Assembly (NCBI GenBank): GCA_913060555.1
Contig: CAJXRS010000007.1
Span: 1-44,218, forward strand
Direction: 5' to 3'
Length of the DNA: 44,218 nt
Origin: an uncultured Gammaproteobacteria bacterium
GTDB lineage: Bacteria > Pseudomonadota > Gammaproteobacteria > Pseudomonadales > Porticoccaceae
The notes below the pieces were generated by a model. It saw only the letters and a program-made list of their open reading frames with translations, was not told the origin of the DNA and made no database searches. This document shows, in pieces, positions 1 to 11,687 of the stretch. The number at the start of each line of letters is the position of its first letter. The stretch's first letter is position 1. The translations under genes and the position numbers were made by a program.

Positions 1-1072
1 CGACGATCCGCTCTGCGCTGACCGTGCGGACCACCGCGGGTTCCAGCCCGCCGATTTTCCTCGTCCCCGCCAGGCGCCGCAGCCATTGTTCGGGATCGGG
101 AAAATGGGTTTCCGGACCGCGATACCCCTGGCGCAAGTCATAGGCGACCAGGCCGTCGGCGACGGCGCGGTCAGCGGCCCGCTGCAGTTCGCTGTCCAGG
201 GTCAGGATCACCCGCAGGCCATCGGAATAGGCGTCGCCGTCGTACCAGGAGAGGATTTCGCGGCGCGCCATCTCTGCCGCATAGGTGGCGGGTATCTCGA
301 TCCGCGTCTGATACAGCTCGGCCGAAACCGGGGCGGCGAGCGCGGCCCGATAGCTGTCCAGATCGATGTATCCGAGCCGGTACATGCGCCCCAGGATCCA
401 GTCGCGGCGGGCCCGGGCGCGCTCGGGGCTGTTGGCGGGGTTGTAGGCCGAGGGAGCCTTGGGAAGACCGGCGATCATCGCCAGCTCCGGCAACTCCAAT
501 TCCGCCAGTGGCCGACCATAGTAGGTCTCGGCGGCGGCGGCGATGCCGTAGGCGCGATTGCCGAGAAAGATCTTGTTGCAGTACAGCGTCAGGATGGTGT
601 TCTTGTCGATTTCGTCCTCGATCCGCAAGGCCAGCAGGATCTCGTTGAATTTGCGGACGAACGTCTGTTCGCGCGTGAGGAAGAAGTTGCGCGCCAGCTG
701 CATGGTGATGGTGCTGCCGCCGGACTGGATGGAGCCGGTCCGGGCCAGCTCGAAGGCGGCTCGGAACAAGCCATTGAAGTCGATGCCGATGTGACCGTAG
801 AAGTGGTCATCTTCCGCCGCCAGCAGCGCCTCGATGAACTGCGGCGGAATCTGCTCGAAGCTGATGGGGTTCCGACGTTGCTCGCCAAACTCGCCAACCA
901 GCTTCAAGTCTTGTGAATAAAGTCTCATCGGCGTTTGAAATTCCACTGTCTTCAAGGCTTCCACTGAGGGCAGCTTGGGGCTAAGGTACAAGTACAGCGC
1001 GGCCGCCACGGCGAGAAATCCGCCGGCCATGAGGCAAAGCAGGTGAGCGAAGATGCGCAACAGTTTGGTCAA
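1..1072 (-). CDS. mrcA: Penicillin-binding protein 1A, N-terminal transglycosylase part (truncated by window edge)
   Basis: Minus-strand translation gives ...MRLYSQDLKLVGEFGEQRRNPISFEQIPPQFIEALLAAEDDHFYGHIGIDFNGLFRAAFELARTGSIQSGGSTITMQLARNFFLTREQTFVRKFNEILLALRIE..., typical glycosyltransferase-51. Putative TTG start at 1072; divergent from pilM as in pseudomonads. Confidence 0.93.
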   Translation of the reverse strand, partial: MTKLLRIFAHLLCLMAGGFLAVAAALYLYLSPKLPSVEALKTVEFQTPMRLYSQDLKLVGEFGEQRRNPISFEQIPPQFIEALLAAEDDHFYGHIGIDFNGLFRAAFELARTGSIQSGGSTITMQLARNFFLTREQTFVRKFNEILLALRIEDEIDKNTILTLYCNKIFLGNRAYGIAAAAETYYGRPLAELELPELAMIAGLPKAPSAYNPANSPERARARRDWILGRMYRLGYIDLDSYRAALAAPVSAELYQTRIEIPATYAAEMARREILSWYDGDAYSDGLRVILTLDSELQRAADRAVADGLVAYDLRQGYRGPETHFPDPEQWLRRLAGTRKIGGLEPAVVRTVSAERIV

Positions 1073-1087
1073 TGGGGTTCTCGATGA

Positions 1088-2263
<1,176 letters not shown>

Positions 2264-2270
2264 CAGTAAC

Positions 2271-2834
2271 ATGGCCAATATCAATTTATTGCCTTGGCGC
2301 GAGGACTTGCGTCGGGAGAAAAAACGCGAGTTTCTCGCCTACCTGGTGATTACCCTGCTGGCCGGTCTGGTGGCAGTGGTGTTCTGGGTCTACCTGGTGA
2401 ACCAGCGCATCGATACCCAGCAGGCGCGCAATGCACTGCTCACCCGGGAAATCGCCGCGCTGGAAGAGAAGGTCAAGGAAATCACTGCGCTCAAGCAGCG
2501 CCGTGAACAGGTGCTGTCGCGGATGCGCGTCATCCAGGATCTGCAAGTCAATCGCCCGGACGTGGTGCGGGTGTTCGACGAATTGGTTCGGGTGCTCCCC
2601 GAAGGCGTCTATCTGGAAAACCTGTCGCGACGCGGCGACAACATCAATGTGGTGGGCTACGCCGAGTCCAACAACCGCATTTCCTCGCTGATGCGTGCCA
2701 TCGATGCGTCATACAAGTTTCTGGATCCGAACCTGACCAAGGTAGTGGCCGACCGCAGGCTTGGCGAGCAGGGCAATCGTTTCGATCTGCGCATCAAGGT
2801 TGTCAAGGCAAACGCAACGGGACAGGCGGGTTGA
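2271..2834 (+). CDS. pilN: Type IV pilus assembly protein PilN
   Basis: MANINLLPWREDLRREKKREFLAYLVITLLAG...; position in pilMNOPQ. Confidence 0.95.
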   Translation: MANINLLPWREDLRREKKREFLAYLVITLLAGLVAVVFWVYLVNQRIDTQQARNALLTREIAALEEKVKEITALKQRREQVLSRMRVIQDLQVNRPDVVRVFDELVRVLPEGVYLENLSRRGDNINVVGYAESNNRISSLMRAIDASYKFLDPNLTKVVADRRLGEQGNRFDLRIKVVKANATGQAG

Positions 2835-2868
2835 TGCCGTTACGGCATCACACTGAGAGGGCGAGGCC

Positions 2869-3474
2869 ATGGCGTTAAGCGGCATCATCGACGAGGTCAG
2901 AACCTTTGACCGGGCGGATTACGAGTTCGACAACATCGGTGTCTGGCCGCGATTGGTCAAGGCGCTGGTGTTGGTGCTGGTTTTTTCCTTGCTGCTCGGT
3001 CTGGGTTACTACGTCAAGGTCAAGGATCTGTATGCCGAGTTTGACCGCGCACTGGCCAGCGAGCAGAAGCTCAAGAAGGACTACGAAGATCGCGCGTTCG
3101 AGGTTGACAATCTCGAGGTCTACCGACTGCAGATGGAGCAGATCGAGGAATCCTTCCAGGGCCTGCTGGCGCAACTGCCCGCCGATACCGAGGTCCCCGG
3201 GCTGCTCGAGGATATCACCGAGCTGGGGCTGGGCAGCAGCCTGACGATCAACAGCATTACGCTGCAGCCCGAGCGGGCCGCCGAGTTCTATGTCGAGCTG
3301 CCGATCAATATCGTCGTCACCGGTGGTTACCACGATTTCGGCGTCTTCGTCAGCGGTATCGCGGGATTGCCGCGTATCGTCACCCTGCACGATCACACCA
3401 TCGAACAGGCGGGGGGAAATATGCTCCGGCTGTCGATCAACGCCAAGACCTATCGCTACAAGGGAGATCTCTAG
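2869..3474 (+). CDS. pilO: Type IV pilus assembly protein PilO
   Basis: Single TM plus coiled coil, PilO-like C-terminus; operon order. Confidence 0.95.
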   Translation: MALSGIIDEVRTFDRADYEFDNIGVWPRLVKALVLVLVFSLLLGLGYYVKVKDLYAEFDRALASEQKLKKDYEDRAFEVDNLEVYRLQMEQIEESFQGLLAQLPADTEVPGLLEDITELGLGSSLTINSITLQPERAAEFYVELPINIVVTGGYHDFGVFVSGIAGLPRIVTLHDHTIEQAGGNMLRLSINAKTYRYKGDL

Positions 3475-3575
3475 TGCGCTTTCAAGGTCATGTTGCCGTA
3501 TTCAGACCGTTTGAGCGCGCCAAGCACAAGGCACTCGAGCGCGGCATGGTGGGTGCTATGGCAAGCGAGTATTAA
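3474..3575 (+). CDS. Possible 33-aa micro-ORF between pilO and pilP
   Basis: GTG start overlaps the pilO stop (TAGTG). Reads (V/M)RFQGHVAVFRPFERAKHKALERGMVGAMASEY* and ends 3 nt before the pilP ATG at 3579. Confidence 0.25.
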   Translation: MRFQGHVAVFRPFERAKHKALERGMVGAMASEY

Positions 3576-3578
3576 GTC

Positions 3579-4112
3579 ATGACGGCCAAGCGCGCAGGTA
3601 CGGGGCTTCTGCTGCTGGCGGCGTTACTGACCGGTTGCAGCGGTGATCGGGAATTCCGCGATCTGCAGGATTTCATGGCCAAGGCCCGGGCCCAACCGGG
3701 TGGCAAGATCGAACCGATTCCCAGTTTCCCCCCCTACGAGGGCTTCAAGTACAGCGCCATGGCGCTGCGCAGTCCCTTTGACGTTCCCGCCACCGTCACT
3801 GCGGAGCGCGTCGCCGGCACGCCCGCCTCCGCTCCCGACGGCAGCCGTCCCCGGGAAGTGTTGGAGAACTACAATTTCGCGGCCCTCAACATGGTCGGGG
3901 TGCTGGATCGGGACGGCAGGCGCTGGAGCCTGATCGACGATGGCGCAGGCCAGATACACAGAATCACGGTGGGCAATTACATGGGCAAGAACCACGGTCG
4001 GGTCGTCAGGGTCACCGAAAACCGAATCGATGTGATCGAAATCATTCCGGATGGGGAAGGCGGCTGGGTGGAGCGGCCGCGCACCCTTTCTCTCAAGGAG
4101 AAGCGCCAATGA
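3579..4112 (+). CDS. pilP: Type IV pilus lipoprotein PilP
   Basis: MTAKRAGTGLLLLAALLTGCSG lipobox; PilP-like domain; operon order. Confidence 0.95.
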   Translation: MTAKRAGTGLLLLAALLTGCSGDREFRDLQDFMAKARAQPGGKIEPIPSFPPYEGFKYSAMALRSPFDVPATVTAERVAGTPASAPDGSRPREVLENYNFAALNMVGVLDRDGRRWSLIDDGAGQIHRITVGNYMGKNHGRVVRVTENRIDVIEIIPDGEGGWVERPRTLSLKEKRQ

Positions 4113-6277
4113 GAAGCATGTCACGATCCAATGCCGCGCCAGGCCGGTCCCGCACCGTCTCGGTTCGGCTGCTCGGCTGGCTGCTGGCATTCTGGCTGAT
4201 GGCGCCGGGCCTGGCGCGAGCGGACGCCACAGTCTTGGGTGACATCGCCTTCGCCTCTCTGCCGGGCGGCAGCTTCGAGGTCAAGCTGAGCTTTTCCGGA
4301 AATCCGCAGACCCCCAATGGCTATGTGATCGAATCGCCGCCGCGCATGGTGTTCGATTTCCCGGACACCGAGAGCGCGCTGTCCCAGCAAAAGTACACCC
4401 TGTCCTTTGATCTCGCGAAGAGCGCGGTGGTCGTTTCTTCCCAGGGCCGCACCCGGCTGATCATCAATCTCAATGGAGCTGCCAACTACGACCTGTCGGC
4501 GCGGGGCAGCGAAGTCGCGATCGTGGTGGGCGGTGGTCGGGGAAATGTCGCGACGCGGGAGCAATATGCCGGTGCCGGCAAGAGTGCGCCCCAGACAGCA
4601 GGCGGCCAGGGGCTCACCGCGGTGGACTTCCAGCGAGGCGAAAGCGGCGAGGGCCTGATCACCGTCGGTCTCGGCAGTCGCGATGTCGCGGTCGATATTT
4701 CGCAGATCGGCAAGAACGTGGTGGCGATGTTCTATCGCACCCGGCTGCCGGAGCCACTGGACCGCAAACTGGATGTCCTGGATTTCGCCACGCCGGTCAA
4801 GTCCATCGATACGGTGGCGGACGGTTCTGCCGTCAAGATGGTGATCGAGACCGTGGGCGAATACGATTACCTGGCCTATCAGGCCGAATCCAACTATGTG
4901 ATCAGCGTCAAGCCGCTCACCCGCGAGCAGGAGGAAGAGCGGCGCAAGGAGTTCCAGTATACGGGGGAGAAGCTGTCGCTGAACTTTCAGGACATCGAGG
5001 TCCGCGCCCTGTTGCAGCTGATTGCCGACTTTACCGACTTCAACCTCGTGGCCAGCGACGCGGTGACCGGCAGCATCACCCTACGGCTGAAGAATGTGCC
5101 CTGGGATCAGGCGCTCGACATCATTCTCAAGGCCAAGGGGCTCGACAAACGCGTCGAGGGCAATGTGTTGATGGTGGCGCCGGCGGCGGAAATCGCCGAG
5201 CGCGAGCGCCTGCAGGTGGAGGCCAACAAGCAGTTGCAGGAGCTGGCGCCGCTGCGGACCGAGTATATCCGCATACGCTACGCCGACGCCGGCAAGCTCT
5301 TCGACCTTTTCGACAATCGCAGAGGGAACGGCGGGCGCAGCGATACCTCCACTGGCTCTATCCTCTCGCCCCGGGGCGCCGTCATCGTGGACGAGCGGAC
5401 CAATACCATCATTCTCACCGATACCGGGGAGAAGATCGCCGAGTTCCGGCGCATAGTCCAGCAGATCGATATCCCGGTACGGCAGGTCGAGATCGAGGCG
5501 CGCATCGTGATCGCCAATACCGACTTCCGCAAGCAAATAGGCGTGCGTTGGGGGGTGGCCGCGGTGCGGACGCACGGCGACAGCCTGGTCGACATCATTG
5601 GTACCCGGGAGGGGTTGGACAGTGATCCCGGGAATCCTGGTGAGTTCTTCCTCGGTGGCGGAACCCTGGATATGAGCGAGTCGCTGGCCGTGGATCTGGG
5701 GGTCGCAGACCCTTCCGGCAGCATCGCGATTGGCCTGATGCGCAACAATACCTTCCTCGACCTGGAGTTGAGCGCGCTCCAGAACGATGGCTACGGGGAG
5801 ATCATCTCGCAGCCCAAGGTGTTGACCAGCGACAAGAAAAAGGCACTGATCGAGTCCGGAACCGAGATCCCCTTTCTGGAGGCCAGCTCTGCGGGCAACA
5901 CCAATATCCAGTTCGAGGACGCCACCCTGAAGCTCGAAGTGACGCCCTTGATCACCCCGGACAACCGGATCGTCATGGAGCTGATCGTGCAGCAGGACTC
6001 GCTCGGTCAGTTCGTGCCCTCTGGCATCGGCGGCCTGGTGCCGACCATCGACACCACCAATATCGAGACCGAGGCACTGGTGGGTGATGGCCAGACTCTG
6101 GTGCTGGGCGGTATCTTCGAGGTGGAATCCCTGGAGTCCATCGAAAAGGTGCCGGTGCTGGGCGATATCCCGGGCATAGGCAAATTGTTCCGCAACAAGT
6201 CGACCGATCAGACCAAGCGGGAAATCCTGATTTTCATCACCCCGAGGATATTGAACGATCCGTTACTCGATCAATGA
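4109..6277 (+). CDS. pilQ: Type IV pilus secretin PilQ (AMIN, secretin/TonB short N-terminal and secretin domains)
   Basis: 722 aa; AMIN-like N-terminus, ...LSLNFQDIEVRALLQLIADFTDFNLVASDAVTGSITLRL..., secretin C-terminus. Confidence 0.97.
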   Translation: MRSMSRSNAAPGRSRTVSVRLLGWLLAFWLMAPGLARADATVLGDIAFASLPGGSFEVKLSFSGNPQTPNGYVIESPPRMVFDFPDTESALSQQKYTLSFDLAKSAVVVSSQGRTRLIINLNGAANYDLSARGSEVAIVVGGGRGNVATREQYAGAGKSAPQTAGGQGLTAVDFQRGESGEGLITVGLGSRDVAVDISQIGKNVVAMFYRTRLPEPLDRKLDVLDFATPVKSIDTVADGSAVKMVIETVGEYDYLAYQAESNYVISVKPLTREQEEERRKEFQYTGEKLSLNFQDIEVRALLQLIADFTDFNLVASDAVTGSITLRLKNVPWDQALDIILKAKGLDKRVEGNVLMVAPAAEIAERERLQVEANKQLQELAPLRTEYIRIRYADAGKLFDLFDNRRGNGGRSDTSTGSILSPRGAVIVDERTNTIILTDTGEKIAEFRRIVQQIDIPVRQVEIEARIVIANTDFRKQIGVRWGVAAVRTHGDSLVDIIGTREGLDSDPGNPGEFFLGGGTLDMSESLAVDLGVADPSGSIAIGLMRNNTFLDLELSALQNDGYGEIISQPKVLTSDKKKALIESGTEIPFLEASSAGNTNIQFEDATLKLEVTPLITPDNRIVMELIVQQDSLGQFVPSGIGGLVPTIDTTNIETEALVGDGQTLVLGGIFEVESLESIEKVPVLGDIPGIGKLFRNKSTDQTKREILIFITPRILNDPLLDQ

Positions 6278-6798
6278 TCCCGCCGGAAACCCTGTATCTT
6301 GTCGGCCCCATGGGGGCCGGCAAGACCACCATAGGCCGCCACCTGGCCAAATTCCTGCAACGCGAATTTGTTGATCTGGACGCGGAGATCGAGGTGCGCT
6401 GTGGCGCGGATATCCCCTGGATTTTCGACGTCGAGGGCGAGCAGGGCTTTCGCGATAGGGAGAGTGCGCTGTTGCAGGAGGTGGCCGGCCGGCAGGGTCT
6501 GGTGGTCGCCACCGGCGGCGGTATCGTGCTGCGCGCAGAGAACCGGCTGTTGCTCAAGGAGCATGGCCTGGCGATCTATCTGTCGGTCACGCCCAGGGAG
6601 CTGTACGAGCGCACCCGCAACGACCTCCACCGCCCGCTGTTGCAGGTGCCCAACAGGCGCGCGGTGATCGACCGCCTGGTGGCGGAGCGGGACCCCCTGT
6701 ACCGGGAGGTCGCTACCCTGACCTACAGTGGTGGCCGCCGCGGCGCCCGGGGTGCTGCCGAGGAGATCCTCCGCGCCATCCAAGCCCGCCACGGCTGA
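6274..6798 (+). CDS. aroK: Shikimate kinase
   Basis: [21 protein letters not shown] Walker A; ATGA overlap with pilQ. Confidence 0.96.
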   Translation: MIPPETLYLVGPMGAGKTTIGRHLAKFLQREFVDLDAEIEVRCGADIPWIFDVEGEQGFRDRESALLQEVAGRQGLVVATGGGIVLRAENRLLLKEHGLAIYLSVTPRELYERTRNDLHRPLLQVPNRRAVIDRLVAERDPLYREVATLTYSGGRRGARGAAEEILRAIQARHG

Positions 6799-6878
6799 GG
6801 CGGCCCGGATACCCCGGATCGGGCCGGCATCACGTACAATGCTGCGCATCCTTTTCCCCTTGGTTCCGCCCTCTGGCA

Positions 6879-7973
6879 ATGCGACAGGTCGATGTCGAAC
6901 TCGGTGCGCGCAGTTACCCGATACTGATCGGGGAGGGTCTGCTGTCCCGCGCCGGGTGCCTTGCCCCCTATGTCGCCGGCGAACGGGTGTTGATCGTCAG
7001 CAACGATCGGGTGGCGCCTTTGTACCTGGAGCAGGCGCTGACCGCCTTCGCGGGCAAAGCGACCGCGAGCCTGGTGCTGCCCGACGGCGAAAGCCACAAA
7101 AACCTCGACACCTTGAGCAGGATATTCGATGCCCTGATCCAGGGGCGCTACGATCGCGGCACGACCCTGGCTGCCCTGGGTGGCGGCGTGATCGGCGACC
7201 TGACCGGCTTTGCCGCGGCCGCCTACCAACGTGGCATCGACTTCGTCCAGCTGCCGACCACGCTGTTGGCCCAGGTGGATTCCTCGGTTGGCGGCAAGAC
7301 CGGCGTCAATCACCCCGGGGGCAAAAATCTGATCGGCGCCTTTCATCAGCCCCGTTGCGTGCTGGCCGATACCCGCACACTGGCGACCCTGCCGGAACGC
7401 GAGCTGCGTGCCGGACTGGCCGAGGTGATCAAGTACGGGCTGATTGCCGACGGTGACTTCTTCGCCTGGCTGGAAACCAATATGCCGGCGTTGCGCAGCC
7501 GATCTCCGGAGGTCCTGGAGGCGGCGATCGAGCGTTGCTGCCAGCTGAAGGCGAGCATCGTGGCCGCCGACGAGCGCGAGCAGGGGATGCGGGCACTGCT
7601 CAATTTCGGCCATACCTTCGGCCATGCCATAGAAGCCGCGCAGCATTATCGGGGTTGGTTGCACGGCGAGGCGGTCGGTGCCGGCATGGCCATGGCGGCG
7701 CGACTGTCGCTGCGCATGGGCCGCCTGGCGGAGGTCGATTACCGACGCATTCTGGGCATGCTGGCGGCTGCCGGTCTGCCGCAGGGCGCCCCCGTCGAGG
7801 TGGCGGCCGCCGAGCTGCGGCAGCGCATGGCGTCAGACAAGAAGGTCGAGCGTGGGCAGGTTCGCCTGGTGCTGCTCAACCGTATCGGTGACGCCGAGGT
7901 CACCCTGGATTACCCACAGGGTAAGCTTGACGAAGTGTTGCGCGTAGATCGGGTGGCGACGCTGCCGGCATAG
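6879..7973 (+). CDS. aroB: 3-dehydroquinate synthase
   Basis: [55 protein letters not shown] signature. Confidence 0.97.
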   Translation: MRQVDVELGARSYPILIGEGLLSRAGCLAPYVAGERVLIVSNDRVAPLYLEQALTAFAGKATASLVLPDGESHKNLDTLSRIFDALIQGRYDRGTTLAALGGGVIGDLTGFAAAAYQRGIDFVQLPTTLLAQVDSSVGGKTGVNHPGGKNLIGAFHQPRCVLADTRTLATLPERELRAGLAEVIKYGLIADGDFFAWLETNMPALRSRSPEVLEAAIERCCQLKASIVAADEREQGMRALLNFGHTFGHAIEAAQHYRGWLHGEAVGAGMAMAARLSLRMGRLAEVDYRRILGMLAAAGLPQGAPVEVAAAELRQRMASDKKVERGQVRLVLLNRIGDAEVTLDYPQGKLDEVLRVDRVATLPA

Positions 7974-8120
7974 CGCAGGTCTCGGAATGGACCCCTGGCG
8001 CGCGGGGTGCCGGACGCGCGGGGGCTGGACCCGAGCTGCGGGTTCGCGTTGCGTGGCAGCGGGGAAACATCGGCTTCGCGGGACGGCGTGGGGCGAACGG
8101 TCAGCGACGGGGGAGAACAG

Positions 8121-9200
8121 GTGACGACACCATTGCAGAACGACCGCCTGCTGCGGGCGCTGGCCCGCCAACCGGTGGACATGACGCCCGTCTGGCTGAT
8201 GCGTCAGGCCGGCCGCTACCTGCCCGAGTATCGTCGCGTGCGAGCTGCGGCGGGCGATTTCATGAGCCTGTGCCGGGATCCCCAGCGAGCCTGCGAGGTA
8301 ACCCTGCAGCCGCTACGCCGCTTTGCCCTGGATGCCGCCATCCTGTTCTCCGATATCCTCACCATTCCGGATGCCCTGGGTTTGGGGCTGTACTTCGAGG
8401 AAGGCGAAGGCCCCAAATTTCGCCACCCTCTCCGGGATGCTGCGGCTATCGAGCGCTTGGGCGTTGTGGATACCGCCCGGGACTTGCCCTATGTGCTGGA
8501 TGCGGTGCGCCTGATCCGCCGGGAGTTGAACGGCCAGGTGCCGCTGATCGGGTTTTCCGGCAGTCCCTGGACACTGGCCACCTACATGATCGAAGGGGGC
8601 AGCAGTCGCGATTTCGTTCGGGCCAAGGCGCTGCTCTATGGGCAGCCGGAGGTGCTCCATCTGCTGCTCGATAAGCTGGCCGCTTCGGTGATCGACTATC
8701 TGAACGCCCAGATCGCCGCCGGCGCCCAGGTGGTGCAGATTTTCGATACCTGGGGAGGCGCGCTCAGCGCCTCGGCCTACCGGCGCTTTTCGCTGGACTA
8801 CATGACGCGCATCGTCGCCGCGCTGAGGCCTGCCGCCGATGGCTGCCGGGTTCCGGTAATCCTGTTCACCAAGGGTGGCACGCCCTGGCTGGAGGAAATG
8901 GCGGCCTCGGGGTGCGACGCGCTCGGGCTGGACTGGTGCGCCGATCCCGGCGATGCCCGGGCCAGGGTCGGGGGCCGCGTCGCCCTGCAGGGCAACCTGG
9001 ATCCGGCGATATTGCGTGCGCCTGAAGCAGTTGTCCGCCAGCAGGTGGGCGCAGTGCTCGATGCCTTTGGCCCGGGTCCGGGCCATGTTTTCAATCTCGG
9101 TCACGGAATCAGTCCCGATATCGAGCCGGCTCGAGTGGCGGCGCTGGTTGACGCGGTTCACACAATGTCCGCCAACAAAAGGCAACATATCGACAAATAA
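8121..9200 (+). CDS. hemE: Uroporphyrinogen decarboxylase
   Basis: [35 protein letters not shown] signature; GTG 8121 with upstream GGGGGAG preferred over the in-frame extension to 8007. Confidence 0.96.
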   Translation: MTTPLQNDRLLRALARQPVDMTPVWLMRQAGRYLPEYRRVRAAAGDFMSLCRDPQRACEVTLQPLRRFALDAAILFSDILTIPDALGLGLYFEEGEGPKFRHPLRDAAAIERLGVVDTARDLPYVLDAVRLIRRELNGQVPLIGFSGSPWTLATYMIEGGSSRDFVRAKALLYGQPEVLHLLLDKLAASVIDYLNAQIAAGAQVVQIFDTWGGALSASAYRRFSLDYMTRIVAALRPAADGCRVPVILFTKGGTPWLEEMAASGCDALGLDWCADPGDARARVGGRVALQGNLDPAILRAPEAVVRQQVGAVLDAFGPGPGHVFNLGHGISPDIEPARVAALVDAVHTMSANKRQHIDK

Positions 9201-9353
9201 GGCGCGTTTGTCGGCAAAAACTACCGATAAGCAGCGTCCGGTTGCAAAAAGGCGCGTTTGGCCTATGCTCCAGTAGTCGCGGGAATGTCGGGCTGCCCGG
9301 TGGCTGCCCAGGCGTTTGCATGCAGCAGGGCAGCGAGGCCGAAAGGATTTGTC

Positions 9354-10748
9354 ATGGCTATCAAACAGGTCAAAGTCAGCGTCAATGATCTGACTATCGG
9401 CATGTACGTGTCCCAGCTCGATTGCGCCTGGACCCACACGCCTTTCCTGCTGCAAGGCTTTCAGATCCGCACCACCGAAGACATCGACACAGTTCGGCAT
9501 TACTGTGATTATGTCTTCATCGACACCACCAAGGGGAAGCGCCCCCTGGACGCGCAACCGCCTCCTGTTGCCGGCTTGTCCGGAGGCACACCCCGCAATC
9601 GCCAGAGGTCCCTGCAGGCGCTGGGACAGCGGCGCCTGGAGGCCAACGAGCCCAGCCCCCTGGTGGTCCGCAAGGGTATCTACACGACCACGGTATCCCT
9701 GCGCGCGGAAATGCGCCATGCCCAGGCGTTGCTCCGAACGCTGCAGGCGCAACTGGTGCAGGCCGCCAAACAGATTGCCAAAGGCCGGCTCGCCGACTAC
9801 GATCAGCTCAAGCACAGCGTCGACGGCATGGTGGAAAGCATCCTGCGCTGCCCCGACGCCTTCACCTGGCTCATCCGCCTGCGCCAGCACGATCAGAACG
9901 TCCACGGCCACAGCCTCAGGTCGGCACTCTGGGCGGTTCAGTTCGCCCGTTTCGTGGGTATGGACAAGCGGGAGATCGCCACCCTGTGCATGGGCACGCT
10001 GCTCAAGGACATCGGCAAGATTCGGGTGCCCGCGCAGATATTGCGCAAGCGCAACCGCGCTCCGGAAGAAGAGGCCGAGTACCAAAAGTTCGTCATGCAT
10101 GGGGTGGACATGCTGCGCCAAACCCGCGACGTCGAACCCCGGGTCATTTCGGTGGTGCGCTACCACTGCGAGCGCATGAAGGGTTCCGGATTTCCCGAGG
10201 GCCTGATGGGCAGCAAGATCCCGCTGCTGGCCAGGATCGCGGGTATCGCCACGGTATTCGACGCGATCAGCAATCCACTCGAAGCGGAACAACCGGTGGC
10301 GCCGTCCAAGGCGGTCAGCCTGCTCTATGACATGCGTGCCACCGAGTTCCAGGAGGATCTGGTGGTACAGTTCATTCAGTCCATCGGACTCTATCCCGCG
10401 GGAACCCTGGTGGAGCTGACCACTGGAGACATCGGTATCGTGGTCGAACAGCATCCCAAGTCCAGATTGACGCCCCAGGTCGCTGTGCTGGACCAGAACG
10501 GCGGCGATCTGAACCGGAATTTTCTGTTGATCGACCTCAAGGAGCAGGACGCGGCGCGTGAACTGCTGGTGGCCGGCGGGCGGGATGGCGGCCTGGGCAC
10601 CGAGCGCATCGCCATTGCGCGCGATCTCGAGCCCACTGGTTACGATATCGATGTGAAGGCCATCTCGACCCTCTTCATGCAGGCCGAGGCGGAGCGCAAG
10701 GCGAGCTTTTTCGAGCAGTTGCGCGACCGTTTCCGCGGCAACTCCTGA
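9354..10748 (+). CDS. HD-GYP domain protein with N-terminal DUF3391; degenerate HD motif
   Basis: DUF3391-like N-terminus (IKQVKVSVNDLTIGMYVSQLDCAW); HD-GYP core with KDIGK in place of HDIGK and GFP in place of GYP. Confidence 0.9.
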   Translation: MAIKQVKVSVNDLTIGMYVSQLDCAWTHTPFLLQGFQIRTTEDIDTVRHYCDYVFIDTTKGKRPLDAQPPPVAGLSGGTPRNRQRSLQALGQRRLEANEPSPLVVRKGIYTTTVSLRAEMRHAQALLRTLQAQLVQAAKQIAKGRLADYDQLKHSVDGMVESILRCPDAFTWLIRLRQHDQNVHGHSLRSALWAVQFARFVGMDKREIATLCMGTLLKDIGKIRVPAQILRKRNRAPEEEAEYQKFVMHGVDMLRQTRDVEPRVISVVRYHCERMKGSGFPEGLMGSKIPLLARIAGIATVFDAISNPLEAEQPVAPSKAVSLLYDMRATEFQEDLVVQFIQSIGLYPAGTLVELTTGDIGIVVEQHPKSRLTPQVAVLDQNGGDLNRNFLLIDLKEQDAARELLVAGGRDGGLGTERIAIARDLEPTGYDIDVKAISTLFMQAEAERKASFFEQLRDRFRGNS

Positions 10749-10791
10749 TCGAGACGCATCGCTCGATCCGGCACTGCAATCAGGATTCTTG

Positions 10792-11637
10792 CTACGCTGT
10801 TCCGAGTGCTTGCCCGGTGCGAATCTGCGCTCCGGCAGTAGCGGTCAAGACCATCCCCGGCGGGGTGAGGACGATCACCGTGGAACCGAAGCGAAAACGG
10901 CCCAGTTCAGCGCCGCGGTCAAAGGCGAGCGCCAAATCCTCGGCGTCGAATTGGCGTCGGTGTTGCAGCCCCGGCCGGTAGTATCCCTGCCAGCGGGTCT
11001 CGATGCCTGCGACCAGCAGCGCACCCACCATCACCACGGCAATTTCTCCCCAGTCGGTGGCAAACCAGCACACCAAGCGTTCATTACCGGCGTAGAGTCC
11101 GGGCAGGGCGGCATCGGTCCGCGGGTTGACCGAGAACAGCCGGCCCGGCAGATAGTTGGCGGCGAGCAAGCGACCCGCCAGCGGCAGGTGGACGCGGTGG
11201 TAATCGCGCGGAGACAGATAGATGGTGGCGAAACTGCCGCCCCTGAGCGCTGCCAGTCGGGATCCGGTTTCGCCCAGCAATGCCGGCAACGGCAATGCGT
11301 GCCCCTTGGCCTGCAGCGCACAGTCGTCGCGGAGTATGCCGGCGGCGCTGAGCGTGCCGTCGGCCGGCGAGACCAGGGTCCGTTCATTGCCGGCCAGGGG
11401 GCGTGCGCCTTCCCGCAGCGCGCGGGTGAAGAACTCGTTGAATGAGTCGTAACGCCGCCAGTCGGACTCCGCAGCTTCGCCGAGATCGATACTGTAACGG
11501 TGAATCGCGGCGCGGATCAGCAGGTTTCGCGCCCAGGGCCGACGACAGTCGGCCACCTGCCCGGCGAGACGGCTGAGCAGATGCTGGGGCAACAGTCGTT
11601 GCAGCGCGATATACAGGGGATCGGGCAGTGGGATCAT
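10792..11637 (-). CDS. psd: Phosphatidylserine decarboxylase proenzyme
   Basis: ...FNEFFTRALREGARPL..., YHRVHLPLAG, autocleavage motif FGST near the C-terminus. Confidence 0.95.
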   Translation of the reverse strand: MIPLPDPLYIALQRLLPQHLLSRLAGQVADCRRPWARNLLIRAAIHRYSIDLGEAAESDWRRYDSFNEFFTRALREGARPLAGNERTLVSPADGTLSAAGILRDDCALQAKGHALPLPALLGETGSRLAALRGGSFATIYLSPRDYHRVHLPLAGRLLAANYLPGRLFSVNPRTDAALPGLYAGNERLVCWFATDWGEIAVVMVGALLVAGIETRWQGYYRPGLQHRRQFDAEDLALAFDRGAELGRFRFGSTVIVLTPPGMVLTATAGAQIRTGQALGTA

Positions 11638-11687
11638 TGGTGGTCTCGGCAGTGCGTGCGGATGACGGCAAGCGCGTGGCGTCTCCC

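Noticed and set aside
8313-10454. 713-aa minus-strand ORF antisense to hemE and the HD-GYP gene
   Set aside because: Low-complexity composition typical of antisense frames; both plus-strand genes are clearly real.
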